A stretch of DNA of 64,000 bases from an uncultured Ruminococcus sp. Its GTDB lineage: Bacteria; Bacillota; Clostridia; Oscillospirales; Ruminococcaceae. The stretch spans positions 43,861 to 107,860 of the forward strand of contig CADAES010000004.1 of NCBI GenBank assembly GCA_902786975.1. Reading direction: 5' to 3'. Both the position numbers and the translations under genes were made by a program. This document shows positions 43,599-52,251 of the stretch, in pieces; position 1 is the stretch's first letter, and every line of letters begins with the position of its first letter. The notes below the pieces were generated by a model. It did not search any database. It was given only the letters and a program-made list of their open reading frames with translations, and was not told the DNA's origin.

Positions 43599-44396
43599 TC
43601 AGCGCTTGTCCCTGTCGACCAGCGAGAGCAGAAGCGCTCCTATAATAATATAAACAACTGCGAATATAAGCGGCAGGCTCCACATTTTCAGCATATTCGA
43701 CGCTTCATACAGGTAGTCGTCACTCTTTGGCGCCAGCTTCATCGCATTAACGTTTGCGGTGATACATATAGCGTTCAGTCCCCACTTTGATATCATCAGG
43801 TAGGACACCTTATCGGTGAAGCCCTTTAAGTCGAATATCATTCCCGACATAACGAGCTGCAGTATCAGTACAAAGGGCATGACCGTCATAGCGGTCTGCG
43901 GGGTCTTTACGGTACAGGATATCATCAGTCCGAGCATATCCGAGGAAAAGATTATCACGAAGAACGTGACCGTCATTTCTATAACCACGGGGAGCATAAC
44001 GCCCGAGGACGGTATGGTATCTTTGTTGAATATCATCGTTATAACGGTGACGATTATAGCTTCGAGCAGACACTGTATCAGCTCAAAGAGCGCATGTGCA
44101 TTGACGTATGCGAACACGCTCATTCCCGAACGGTGCTCACGCTTTATTATATCTCTTTCCTTGCACACGGACTGTATGGAATTGAAAATGCCTATCCAGA
44201 TACACGCACAGACAAGTGCGAACGCTCCGTTTCGTGTTGCTCTGTAATCCTTGAACATATCCGAGCCGGTAACACAGCTTATCAGGAATGTGATTATGGC
44301 AGAGCTGATAAAGACCTTCCAGCCGTTCTCGTTAAGGAATATCCTCCAGCACTTGCCGAAATATACCCTTATCTGTTCGCTTATTGATGAACGCAT
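43599..44396 (-). CDS. ABC-2 type permease paired with the FHA ATPase
   Basis: A 265-residue protein with six predicted spans and the layout of ABCG-type (ABC-2) permeases: an N-terminal cytoplasmic part, WKVFISSAIITFLISCVTG, a re-entrant region IVTVITMIFNKDTIPSSGVMLPVV, and FVLILQLVMSGMIFDLKGFTDKVSYLMISKWGLNAI. It starts 15 bases after the FHA-ATPase gene, so the two form one exporter. The exported substrate is unknown; the phospho-signalling genes upstream suggest that transport is regulated by Thr phosphorylation. Confidence 0.85.
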   Translation of the reverse strand: MRSSISEQIRVYFGKCWRIFLNENGWKVFISSAIITFLISCVTGSDMFKDYRATRNGAFALVCACIWIGIFNSIQSVCKERDIIKREHRSGMSVFAYVNAHALFELIQCLLEAIIVTVITMIFNKDTIPSSGVMLPVVIEMTVTFFVIIFSSDMLGLMISCTVKTPQTAMTVMPFVLILQLVMSGMIFDLKGFTDKVSYLMISKWGLNAICITANVNAMKLAPKSDDYLYEASNMLKMWSLPLIFAVVYIIIGALLLSLVDRDKR

Positions 44397-44410
44397 TGTC
44401 GATATCTCCC

Positions 44411-45892
44411 TTATCTGTAAAGTCCTCTGAATTTGTTTATGAAAAAGTCCGGCTCGTCGTTGACCCTGCCGACTATCGCTTCGAGGTTATCGGTGTCAAA
44501 GAACGCATACGAATCCTCGACTGTTCCGAAGAACGAAACGTACCCGCACTGGTCCTGCTTGCTCTTTGCGAGAACGAGCACCTTGTCAAAATTCTTGGCG
44601 ATACGGTTTGCGCCGTGCGAGATTATGACGATTATCTTGCCCTCGTTCGCTATCTTTCGCAGTATCGCCATAAGCTGAATGGTATAGTGTCCGTCGATAC
44701 CGCTGTCCGGCTCGTCGAGGAAGAACACCTCGGGGTCGGAGATATACTCTATCGCAACGCTGAGCCTTTTGCGCTCGCCGCCCGAAAGCTTCTTGACGAG
44801 GCTGTCCTCTATCTTGTCCAGATTAAACAGCTTCAGCGTCTGCATTACCTTCTTTTCTATCTCCTCATCGGGGAGCTCGTCGGGCAGCTTCATTTCGGCT
44901 GCGTTTCTGAGGGTATAGTAAACGCTGTCGTTATCCCTCATAAGGTCGGACTGCGGAACGAAGCTTATCTTCTGCCGGACGGCTTCGTCGTCGGCATAGA
45001 GGTCGATGTTGTCGTAAAGTATCTTTCCATCGGCTTTTTCGTAGCCCAGTATCGCATTGACGAGTGTTGTCTTTCCCGCACCCGAGCCGCCGAGGATAAG
45101 TATCATCTCGCCGCTTCGGAAGGTGACATTGATATCACGCAGCAGTGCGTGGACGTTGAACAGCTTTCTGACAGTTCTCTGGACGATATGTATCTCCAGC
45201 GTTGAGCTTTTGTTCATTCCGAGCATATCCGCACGCACGTTCTGATAGATTATCCTGTCGCCGAGAAAGACAAAGTTGATATTGACTATCCTCACACAGT
45301 CGCCTATCCTCAGATAAAACGGCGAGGCTATCCTCTGATTGTTGAGGAAAACGCCGTTTGTGCTTGCGTGGTCGGCTATCACCCAGCCGTTTGCGTCACG
45401 CAGGAACGAGGCGTGGTCGCCCGAGATAGCCTGCGAGAACACGGTTATATCCTTATCGACGCTTCGTCCGACATTTATAGCGGTAGTCAAGGAATCCAGC
45501 ATCACCGTTTCGCTCGTGAAGCCTGCCGGATGGTCGAGCATGAAAATAAGTGTTACAACGTCCGCACTCGACTGCGGTGTACCGTTATAGATATGAAGGA
45601 CGTCTCCGTTCATCAGTCTTACCGGGATATTCGGCGCAAGTGCGGCACCGTTGTAAAAAGTGCCGTTCATACTGCCGTTATCGGTATAGAAGCAGCCCTC
45701 ATCGGTGCAGGTTATCTTTCCGTGATGTCTGGAAACGAAATCAGCTTCGACTGCGATATCCACGACATTTCCCTTGGTCGGTCTGCCGACGGTCATTTCA
45801 CCGCCGAGCGTCACCGCCCTCATCTCACCGCCGCTGACAATGACAAGCTGTCTGCCTGCAAAGCGCTCGTTATAATACACTGTGTTTGACAT
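44411..45892 (-). CDS. ABC exporter ATPase with two N-terminal FHA domains
   Basis: The 493-residue protein carries two forkhead-associated domains: FHA1 about 30-100 (VGRP, SRHHGKI, NGSMNGTF) and FHA2 about 135-205 (VGRS, SGDHASF, HASTNGVFLNN). Residues about 235-460 form an ABCG-like ATPase with Walker A GGSGAGKTT (268-276), signature LSGGERKRL and Walker B FFLDEPDSGID. FHA domains bind phosphothreonine, so the kinase next door is the likely modifier. The start follows GTAAGGAGAATGAGC. Confidence 0.92.
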   Translation of the reverse strand: MSNTVYYNERFAGRQLVIVSGGEMRAVTLGGEMTVGRPTKGNVVDIAVEADFVSRHHGKITCTDEGCFYTDNGSMNGTFYNGAALAPNIPVRLMNGDVLHIYNGTPQSSADVVTLIFMLDHPAGFTSETVMLDSLTTAINVGRSVDKDITVFSQAISGDHASFLRDANGWVIADHASTNGVFLNNQRIASPFYLRIGDCVRIVNINFVFLGDRIIYQNVRADMLGMNKSSTLEIHIVQRTVRKLFNVHALLRDINVTFRSGEMILILGGSGAGKTTLVNAILGYEKADGKILYDNIDLYADDEAVRQKISFVPQSDLMRDNDSVYYTLRNAAEMKLPDELPDEEIEKKVMQTLKLFNLDKIEDSLVKKLSGGERKRLSVAIEYISDPEVFFLDEPDSGIDGHYTIQLMAILRKIANEGKIIVIISHGANRIAKNFDKVLVLAKSKQDQCGYVSFFGTVEDSYAFFDTDNLEAIVGRVNDEPDFFINKFRGLYR

Positions 45893-45913
45893 ATGCTCAT
45901 TCTCCTTACGGTA

Positions 45914-48847
45914 TCAGCTGTTTATACGCTTGAACACTGCTTCCTTCTTCGAGTTTGTATCCTTTTCTATCTCCTCTGCGGTGACAAAGGACACGCTGTA
46001 TCTTCCGACTTCCTTTTCGATAGCCATTTGCTTGTCAAGCGGACAGTCGACTATCGAGAGCCTGAAATAGCCCTTTTTGAGCTCCTTGAGGTCGATGCCG
46101 TCAAAATAGGATACAGCTATGGTCATACCCTTTATATCCTTTACGCTGTCAAGCGACTTCAGGGGGTTATTGTAAAACAGGACGCTCTGGTACTTCTTGC
46201 CGCTTGCAAGCTCTATCTGTGAAATCTGGTTGTTGCTGAGGTCAAGCACATACATACTGTCCTTCATAGACGCTGTCATCTTTTTCAGCGGAGTCATATC
46301 GCTTATCTTGTTATGTGCAAAGCTTATGCAGCTGAGCGAGGTCATAGCACTTATCGGCTCCAGCGACTCTATCCCGTTATTGTCGCCCGAGATAGCTGTG
46401 AGCTTTGTGCAGTCCTTGACAGCATCGAGGCTCGTTATCTTGTTATTATTGAAGCTGAGGCATTTCAGCCCTGTGGCTTTGCTCAGCGCCGACAGGTCGG
46501 ATATCTGGTTGTCGTCGATAAACACGGCGTAGAGCGACTCGCTGCTCTTGCTGAGCAGGGAGATATCGCTTATCTTATTTGAGCTGATGTTGACATATTT
46601 GAGCACGGTGCAGTTCGTAAGCCCGCTGATATCGGGTATCTGGTTGTCGCTGCACTCGAATTTCTCGAGCCTTATCAGCTTTTGCGCTCCGCCGATGTCG
46701 GTGAGCTTGTTATGGTTGAGGTTGAGCTGTTTCAGGTCGCTGCAGTCTGCAAGCGAGTCTATCGAGGTTATCTCGTTGCTGCTGACATCGAGGCTTGAAA
46801 GCGTCTTGTTCCCCTGAAGCGCAGAGAGGTCTGTTATCTTATTTCCCGAAAGGCTGAGCGAGGTGATGTTTTTGTCCTTCAGTGCGGAGATATCCTTTAT
46901 CTTGTTGTTGTCCGCCTTGAACGTATAGAGCCTGTCGAGATTTGAAACGGGTGAAATGTCGCTGATATCGCAGTAGCTTGCCTCAAAGCTGCTCAGCTTC
47001 TTTCCTGCCTTGGAGATAAAGCTGATATCGCTGAGCTTCGGCACGCCCAGAAGCTCTATGCGGTAAAGCTCGGGAAGCTTGCTTATATCAAGCTCGTTCA
47101 CACACTCGTTGGAGAGGTCGCACTTTTGTATAACGATACTTGTAAGCGCCGACAGCTCCGAAAGGGACTTTATGCTGCCAAAGCCTGCACATTCCTCTAT
47201 CGAAAGATATTTGAGGCTGCTCTTCATTACAGAGAGCGAGTCGATAGTTTCCTGCGGTATCTGGCACTTGCTGAAATAAAGCGAGGTAACGCCCTTTCCG
47301 TTTGCCGCTTTGATATCATCGGGCGTAACGATCGTATTTGAAAAGCTTGCGTACTGTGATTTTTCGTCGATGTTCTTTCTTCCGCCGCTGGCGTCGGTCT
47401 GTATCATTCTGCTTCCGTCGGTGCCTGCGGTGACATATCCGACATTGGAAGCATCCACGCTGGAGCTGTCGCTGCTCTTTGCGCCCTTCACAGCAAGTAC
47501 AACGCACACAGCGACAGCTGCGATCACAAGGAGCACAAGGAACACGACAAGCACTTTTTTGCGTTTGCGCTGTTTGACCTTCTTAGCGACCCTGCGGTCT
47601 ATCTCGCTGCTCTCGGAGCTTGGGAACGGTGTATTCTGCGGCATCTGGGGCATTTGCTGCACCTGTGGCTGCGGTACGAACTGCGAAGCGTTCGGTACGT
47701 TCATCTGCGGCTGAGGATAAAACGGCTGCTGCGGCATCTGCGGCGCAGCGGGTGCTCTGAAAGCGCCGTTTTGCATCATAGCATTCGCCTGATCGGGTGA
47801 GATGCATCTGGTGCTGTCATCGTCCTGCGGTGCATGCGGGATCTGCACATCAGCCGGCTTTGAGCCGTCCATATACTCCACCTTGTCGGACAGCGATATA
47901 CTGCTCAGCTCGCCGACCAGCTCCTGAACGCTCTGATATCTGTTCTGCTGCAAAACGCTCAGACCCTTCATCAGAGCTGCTTCAAAGGAAGGTGTGACCT
48001 TGACGCCAAGCTCGGACGGCCTTTTCAGCTCGTCCTTGTGCAGCCTGTCGTTAGCTTCGTCGGGAGTGATGCCTGTTATACACTTATATATAGTTGCGCA
48101 CAGGGCGTAAACGTCTGTCCACGGTCCCTGCTCGCCCTTGCTGCGGTACTGCTCCTCGGGAGCATAGCCCGGCTTGAGCATCAGAGAAAGGCTCCTGTTG
48201 CCGTCTCCCGCAGAGTTTCTCGCCGCACCGAAATCTATGAGCTTAACGGTGTTTTTGAGTATCATAATATTGGACGGACTTATATCACGGTGGATAAGTC
48301 CCTGCTTATGCACCTTTTCGAGCGACAGCATAACGGGCATAAGAATAGTGAGCGTCTGCTCGGGTGTGAGCACGCCGTTTGTTTTTATGTAATCTCCGAG
48401 GCTTATGCCGTCGAGGTATTCCATTACTATATAGGCGGTGCTGTTTTCCTCAAAGAAGTCGATAACGTTGACGATGCCGAGCTCGCCTGTGAACTTTGCA
48501 AGAGTCCGTGCTTCGTTTAAGAACCTTTCCCTGCCCTTTCTGAAAGCGTCCTGCCCCTGCGGTTCGGAGGTCTGTGTAACGTTGGGAGAAACGCTGCTGT
48601 TCCTGTTTACGATACCGGACGGGAAGTATTCCTTCACAGCGACTGTCCTGTCGAGCTTGGTATCCTTTCCGATATAGGTTATGCCAAAACCGCCCTCGCC
48701 CTTGGCTATACCCACGATGTACCTGCCGCAAAGCACTGTGCCCGGAACGAGCATATGCGGCGGAACTGTTACTGCCGTGCTTTTCCCGCAATGCGGACAT
48801 TTTTCGCTTACCTGACCGATCTCATTCATGCAATAGCTGCATAACAC
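45914..48847 (-). CDS. Membrane Ser/Thr kinase with LRR ectodomain
   Basis: The 977-residue protein has an N-terminal zinc ribbon (CSYC at 3-6, CPHC at 17-20), a protein kinase domain (about 40-310: GEGGFG 50-55, VAVKEY with Lys72, HRDISPSN with Asp188, DFGAAR 205-210, PEEQY), and a Pro/Gln-rich linker. One membrane span (about 425-455) precedes about 16 SDS22-like LRRs to the end (units such as LSLSGNKITDLSALQGNK). The catalytic loop has Ser in place of Lys or Leu after HRDI. The start is GTG at 48847 with GGAGGGATGATCC inside the upstream stop. Confidence 0.94.
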   Translation of the reverse strand: MLCSYCMNEIGQVSEKCPHCGKSTAVTVPPHMLVPGTVLCGRYIVGIAKGEGGFGITYIGKDTKLDRTVAVKEYFPSGIVNRNSSVSPNVTQTSEPQGQDAFRKGRERFLNEARTLAKFTGELGIVNVIDFFEENSTAYIVMEYLDGISLGDYIKTNGVLTPEQTLTILMPVMLSLEKVHKQGLIHRDISPSNIMILKNTVKLIDFGAARNSAGDGNRSLSLMLKPGYAPEEQYRSKGEQGPWTDVYALCATIYKCITGITPDEANDRLHKDELKRPSELGVKVTPSFEAALMKGLSVLQQNRYQSVQELVGELSSISLSDKVEYMDGSKPADVQIPHAPQDDDSTRCISPDQANAMMQNGAFRAPAAPQMPQQPFYPQPQMNVPNASQFVPQPQVQQMPQMPQNTPFPSSESSEIDRRVAKKVKQRKRKKVLVVFLVLLVIAAVAVCVVLAVKGAKSSDSSSVDASNVGYVTAGTDGSRMIQTDASGGRKNIDEKSQYASFSNTIVTPDDIKAANGKGVTSLYFSKCQIPQETIDSLSVMKSSLKYLSIEECAGFGSIKSLSELSALTSIVIQKCDLSNECVNELDISKLPELYRIELLGVPKLSDISFISKAGKKLSSFEASYCDISDISPVSNLDRLYTFKADNNKIKDISALKDKNITSLSLSGNKITDLSALQGNKTLSSLDVSSNEITSIDSLADCSDLKQLNLNHNKLTDIGGAQKLIRLEKFECSDNQIPDISGLTNCTVLKYVNISSNKISDISLLSKSSESLYAVFIDDNQISDLSALSKATGLKCLSFNNNKITSLDAVKDCTKLTAISGDNNGIESLEPISAMTSLSCISFAHNKISDMTPLKKMTASMKDSMYVLDLSNNQISQIELASGKKYQSVLFYNNPLKSLDSVKDIKGMTIAVSYFDGIDLKELKKGYFRLSIVDCPLDKQMAIEKEVGRYSVSFVTAEEIEKDTNSKKEAVFKRINS

Positions 48848-48850
48848 GGA

Positions 48851-49564
48851 TCATCCCTCCTTGATATTTATCACGACAGCTGTGTTGTTGTCGTTGTCAC
48901 TGTTTATCTCTGCACCGCAGAGCTTTCTCATTGTCCCGAGCCACTCACCGGGCGTTTCGGACTGCTCCAGCGCACTGCACATCTGCTGTTCGACCACGCC
49001 GCCCCAGAAGCCGTCGGAGCATATCAGCAGGCTGTCGTATGACGAATTGTCCAGCACTGTGATATCTGCCCTTATATCCTGCTTGCTGCCCAGCGACCTT
49101 GTGAGGATACATCTGTCCTCGTGCGTGCGTATCCCTTCGGGGGTTATCTCCCCCAGATCGACACACATCTGCGCAACACTGTGGTCGGTACTCTGAAAGA
49201 CTATCCTGTCGTCCTTGAACGCATATATCCTGCTGTCGCCGATATTAGCTGCGACGGTATGCTCTGCGTTTATCAGCACGGCACAGATCGTAGTCTTCAT
49301 TTTCATTCCGAGCTCCCGCTGCTTTAGCAAAAGCCCGCTGTTTATCTCCTCCAGCGCTTTTCCGAGGTCGAGCGCAGCGTTCGCTTCAAAGCGCTGCTTC
49401 AGCTCGTCAACGGCAAATGCCGAGGCTACCTCTCCGCCGCGGCAGCCGCCCAGTCCGTCGGCAACGGCGGCGATAAGTGCGCCCTCCCGTTCACAGACAA
49501 GAAAGCTGTCCTCGTTTTTGTCACGCTTTCCGATATCGGAATATGAATCGTATAAAAATCTCAT
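48851..49564 (-). CDS. PP2C-type protein phosphatase
   Basis: A 237-residue protein with the PPM signature: SDIGKRDKNEDSFLV, IAAVADGLGGCRGGEVASAFAV (metal-binding Asp and Gly), CAVLINAEHTVAANIGDSRIYAF, ILTRSLGSKQDIRADI and LLICSDGFWGGV, ending NDNNTAVVI. It removes phosphate from Ser/Thr. Its stop overlaps the ribosome site of the kinase gene 3 bases later. The pair is a classic reversible signalling unit. Confidence 0.94.
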   Translation of the reverse strand: MRFLYDSYSDIGKRDKNEDSFLVCEREGALIAAVADGLGGCRGGEVASAFAVDELKQRFEANAALDLGKALEEINSGLLLKQRELGMKMKTTICAVLINAEHTVAANIGDSRIYAFKDDRIVFQSTDHSVAQMCVDLGEITPEGIRTHEDRCILTRSLGSKQDIRADITVLDNSSYDSLLICSDGFWGGVVEQQMCSALEQSETPGEWLGTMRKLCGAEINSDNDNNTAVVINIKEG

Positions 49565-49684
49565 TTTGTTCTCCGATGCAATTTGTCATGGGCAATACCA
49601 TATACCATATACATAGTTAATTATACACTCATTTCCCGCCATTGTCAACACAAAATAGCTTTACACACCGCCTTTTGTCGGGCA

Positions 49685-49718
49685 GAAAAAAAGACCTGCG
49701 GGTCCATACCGCAGGTCA
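49685..49718 (-). terminator. Terminator of the tetR-like gene
   Basis: ACCTGCGG...CCGCAGGT hairpin then TTTTTTT on the minus strand. Confidence 0.85.
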
Positions 49719-49735
49719 TACCGTTCTGGTCCGTA

Positions 49736-50302
49736 TTACGAAAACAGCTTCTGGGTATTGCTGTCAAGCTCGGTCATCGTTTTGACGATAAAGTCCTCTG
49801 GTTCCTCAAAGCCGCCCTGCACCCATTTGGAGATCACCGAAAGGCAGCCCTGTGCACGGTAGCAGCTGAGATATTCAAGCCGTTTATCCTTTGTATCCGA
49901 GGTCTGCTTTTCTATCTCGACCTGTCTGAAAACACCCTCGATGATATTGCTCAGCTTGCTGCGCATCTCGCCCGTGGTCTTGGGACTGAATATCATTCTG
50001 AAAATGGTGCGGTTATCAGAGATATAGCTGATGATGTGCGCAAAGAAGTCACGCAGCGGAAGTTCCTCGAGCTGAAGCACCATAAGTCCCAGCTCAACGA
50101 GAGTGCTGTCCTCTATCTTCTCGTAAAGATCGTACACATCAAGATAATGCTTATAGAATGTTACCCTGTTCACATTTGCCTTGTCACTTATCTCCTGCAC
50201 GGTGACCTTATGCAGTTCCTTTTCCAACAGAAGCTCTGCGAGTGCGTCGCAAAGTGCCTTTCTGGTCTTTTGCGTGCGGCGGTCAACGGGTTTTTCGCTC
50301 AT
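49736..50302 (-). CDS. TetR/AcrR-family regulator (DhaS-like C-terminus)
   Basis: A 188-residue protein. Residues 8-62 hold the TetR helix-turn-helix (RTQKTRKALCDALAELLLEKELHKVTVQEISDKANVNRVTFYKHYLDVYDLYEKIE). The C-terminal domain (LRDFFAHIISYISDNRTIFRMIF...) fits the TetR_C_7/8-like group, whose member DhaS is an activator. It diverges from the repeat-protein gene and is the closest candidate to bind the palindromes at 50428-50473, though its own promoter (50346-50374) has none. The start follows AAAAGAGAGGTATGTAA. Confidence 0.88.
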   Translation of the reverse strand: MSEKPVDRRTQKTRKALCDALAELLLEKELHKVTVQEISDKANVNRVTFYKHYLDVYDLYEKIEDSTLVELGLMVLQLEELPLRDFFAHIISYISDNRTIFRMIFSPKTTGEMRSKLSNIIEGVFRQVEIEKQTSDTKDKRLEYLSCYRAQGCLSVISKWVQGGFEEPEDFIVKTMTELDSNTQKLFS

Positions 50303-50345
50303 TTTACATACCTCTCTTTTTTGGTTTATATATGTTTCCTATCGT

Positions 50346-50374
50346 ATTATAACACAGTTTCCCGAGGATTGCAA
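50346..50374 (-). promoter_or_regulatory. Promoter of the tetR-like gene
   Basis: TTGCAA, 17 bases, TATAAT on the minus strand, 54 bases from the nearest palindrome. Confidence 0.65.
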
Positions 50375-50427
50375 TATATTCAACGGCTATGTTTTCACAG
50401 TTTTTTTGATACAATTCAGGTTGACTG

Positions 50428-50473
50428 TGTAAATTAAGCAACACCGCGGCGCAAAAGTGTAGCTTAAGCTACA
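50428..50473 (+). promoter_or_regulatory. Operator pair upstream of the repeat-protein gene
   Basis: TGTAAATTAAGCAACA (50428-50443, 13 of 16 matches) and the perfect palindrome TGTAGCTTAAGCTACA (50458-50473) have starts 30 bp apart. The second ends 20 bp upstream of the -35 box. The same arrangement occurs at 52462-52507. The position upstream of -35 points to activation rather than repression. Confidence 0.75.
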
Positions 50474-50493
50474 GGCACCCGCATTATTGTCTA

Positions 50494-50522
50494 TTGAAAA
50501 CTGCGTAAATGCGTGATATTAT
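50494..50522 (+). promoter_or_regulatory. Promoter of the repeat-protein gene
   Basis: TTGAAA, 17 bases, TATTAT, then ATAG. Upstream ATTGTCTATTGAAA and downstream TATTATATAG match the promoter of the 31-residue peptide almost base for base. Confidence 0.8.
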
Positions 50523-50572
50523 ATAGTCACACCAAGAGAAACAGAGTTAAAAATGAAAAGGAGAAATCAAAA

Positions 50573-51406
50573 ATGACAAACACAAACAAGACAAGAAAGA
50601 CAAACAGAAAAGTATTTGCAGTGATCAGCTCGGCACTCGTTGCAGCAGCCATCGTAACAGGAACAGCAGTCGTTTCCGCATCTGCTTCACCTATCGAGAA
50701 CGCACCGCAGTCATTTGTCACCACACTTTCTGACAAGCAGTTGAAGGCAGCTGTAGAGAACGGTACAGAAAAGACAGAGGAAGTCAAGCAGAGCACAGAA
50801 GAAAAGAAAACAGAACAAGCACCCAAGACCAATGAGACAGGCAAGCACGAGGGCGAGTCGGGCTGCAACTATGTCGATGAGAACGGCAAGCACCCCGGCG
50901 AATCGGGCTTCGGATATATAGAGGATAACGGCTGGCGTCCGTGCTCAACAGGAGGATTCAACTTCGAGGCAGTAAAGAAGAACGCTGAGGCACAGGCAGA
51001 CGAAGAAAAGACCAACGAGTTAGGCAAGCACCCCGGCGAGTGCGGCTACAACTACGTGAACGAGAACGGCAAGCACCCCGGCGAGTGCGGCTACAACTAC
51101 GTGAACGAGAACGGCAAGCACCCCGGCGAGGCAGGCTTCGGCTACGTTGCACCGAAGGAAGATACTAAGGACACAGTTACAGTTGACGGCAAGCACGAGG
51201 GCGAGTCGGGCTGCAACTATGTAAACGAGAACGGCAAACACCCAGGCGAGGCCGGCTTCGGTTACGTTGCACCGAAGGAAGATACTAAGGACACAGTTAC
51301 AGTTGACGGCAAGCACCCCGGCGAGTGCGGCTGCAACTATGTAAACGAGAACGGCAAGCACCCCGGCGAGTGCGGCTACGGCTACGTTGCACCGACCGAA
51401 GGCTGA
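50573..51406 (+). CDS. Secreted Cys/His-rich 15-residue repeat protein
   Basis: I do not recognise the family. The 277-residue protein (ATG after AAGGAGAAATCAAAA) has a signal peptide (about 14-40, ending VSASAS) and a Glu/Lys/Thr-rich linker. It then has nine units of consensus GKHPGECGYNYVNEN, some with GEAGFGYV or GESGC variants. A longer unit ending APKEDTKDTVTVD occurs twice. His, Glu and Cys in each unit could bind metal or form disulphides, but no activity is known. Adjacent units are identical at DNA level. It has an activator-type promoter and a terminator. Confidence 0.85.
   Translation: MTNTNKTRKTNRKVFAVISSALVAAAIVTGTAVVSASASPIENAPQSFVTTLSDKQLKAAVENGTEKTEEVKQSTEEKKTEQAPKTNETGKHEGESGCNYVDENGKHPGESGFGYIEDNGWRPCSTGGFNFEAVKKNAEAQADEEKTNELGKHPGECGYNYVNENGKHPGECGYNYVNENGKHPGEAGFGYVAPKEDTKDTVTVDGKHEGESGCNYVNENGKHPGEAGFGYVAPKEDTKDTVTVDGKHPGECGCNYVNENGKHPGECGYGYVAPTEG
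50861..51398 (+). repeat. Tandem coding repeats in the secreted repeat protein
   Basis: Units of 45 bases beginning GGCAAGCACCCCGGCGAG are repeated; 51023-51067 and 51068-51112 are identical. A unit of about 120 bases carrying GAAGATACTAAGGACACAG also recurs, at about 51158 and 51278. High identity suggests recent expansion by slippage or unequal exchange. Confidence 0.85.
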
Positions 51407-51418
51407 TATAAAAACGAC

Positions 51419-51453
51419 AAAGCGTTAGTACAGACAGTACCGACGCTTTTTTG
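51419..51453 (+). terminator. Terminator of the repeat-protein gene
   Basis: AAGCGTTAGTAC and GTACCGACGCTT pair around AGACA, followed by TTTTTTG. Confidence 0.8.
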
Positions 51454-51493
51454 TGTCCGCACAAGGCCCGGAGCGCTGTCTACGGAGCGTGGA

Positions 51494-51522
51494 TTGACGG
51501 GAGGGGCAAAATCGGTTATGAT
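51494..51522 (+). promoter_or_regulatory. Promoter of the HTH-SOR-like gene
   Basis: TTGACG, 17 bases, TATGAT. No TGTAGC palindrome is present here. Confidence 0.6.
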
Positions 51523-51558
51523 AATCGTAACGACGGACGAAAAGAGGTGAGGATCAAA

Positions 51559-52203
51559 ATGGACCAGGTAAAAACAGGCGAGCTTATCCGTCGGCTCAGA
51601 ACTCAGATGGGGCTTACCCAGAAGCAGCTTGCCGAAAGGATAAACGTCAGCGACAAGGCTGTCTCAAAGTGGGAGTGCGGATGCGGCTGCCCCGACATTT
51701 CGCTTATAGCTGCGCTTGCTGATGTTTTCGGAACAGACGCAGGGGTGCTGCTCTCGGGCGAAGCTGAAAAGAACGAAAGTGAGAAAGGAAACATGAAGGC
51801 TCTTAAATTCTATGTATGCAAGGACTGCGGCAACATCATAACGTCAACGTCCGATGCAGCTGTCACCTGCTGCGGAAAAAAGCTTACTGCGCTGGAGGCG
51901 AAAAAAGCCGAGGCCGGCGAGATGCTGAACGTCAGCGATATCGGAGGTGAGCTGTATATCACGACAGACCACGAGATGACAAAGCAGCATTACATATCAT
52001 TCACAGCGCTGATAACCGACTGCAGCGTGATGCTGTTCAGGCATTATCCGCAGTGGGAGCTTCAGCTTAATATCCCGCTGTACCGCCGTGGAAGGCTTTT
52101 GTGGTACTGCACCCGACACGGGCTTATGTATCAGGAACTGTCATCGCAGCAGCATCTTCACAAAGCAAAAGCGCCCGCACTGCTGCACGGACGCTTTTAC
52201 TGA
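51559..52203 (+). CDS. XRE regulator fused to a superoxide-reductase-like (desulfoferrodoxin) domain
   Basis: The 214-residue protein starts at the ATG at 51559 after GAGGTGAGGATC. Residues 6-65 are an XRE helix-turn-helix (LIRRLRTQMGLTQKQLAERINVSDKAVSKWECG). Residues about 85-210 contain a desulfoferrodoxin-like Cys4 site (CKDCGN, then TCCGKK) and a neelaredoxin-like part: DHEMTKQHYISF and YCTRHGLMYQEL supply the His-His-His-Cys-type iron ligands of superoxide reductase. It could sense superoxide or iron. Its position between the two palindrome-bearing promoters makes it a second candidate regulator. Confidence 0.82.
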   Translation: MDQVKTGELIRRLRTQMGLTQKQLAERINVSDKAVSKWECGCGCPDISLIAALADVFGTDAGVLLSGEAEKNESEKGNMKALKFYVCKDCGNIITSTSDAAVTCCGKKLTALEAKKAEAGEMLNVSDIGGELYITTDHEMTKQHYISFTALITDCSVMLFRHYPQWELQLNIPLYRRGRLLWYCTRHGLMYQELSSQQHLHKAKAPALLHGRFY

Positions 52204-52251
52204 ATATTCTCTGTCATCTGATCTCTCCTTTTGTGTAATGTATTATCCGTT

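Noticed and set aside
50573-51406. Regular repeats resembling a CRISPR array
   Set aside because: They are in-frame coding repeats of 45 and about 120 bases without unique spacers; the frame has a start, signal peptide and terminator.
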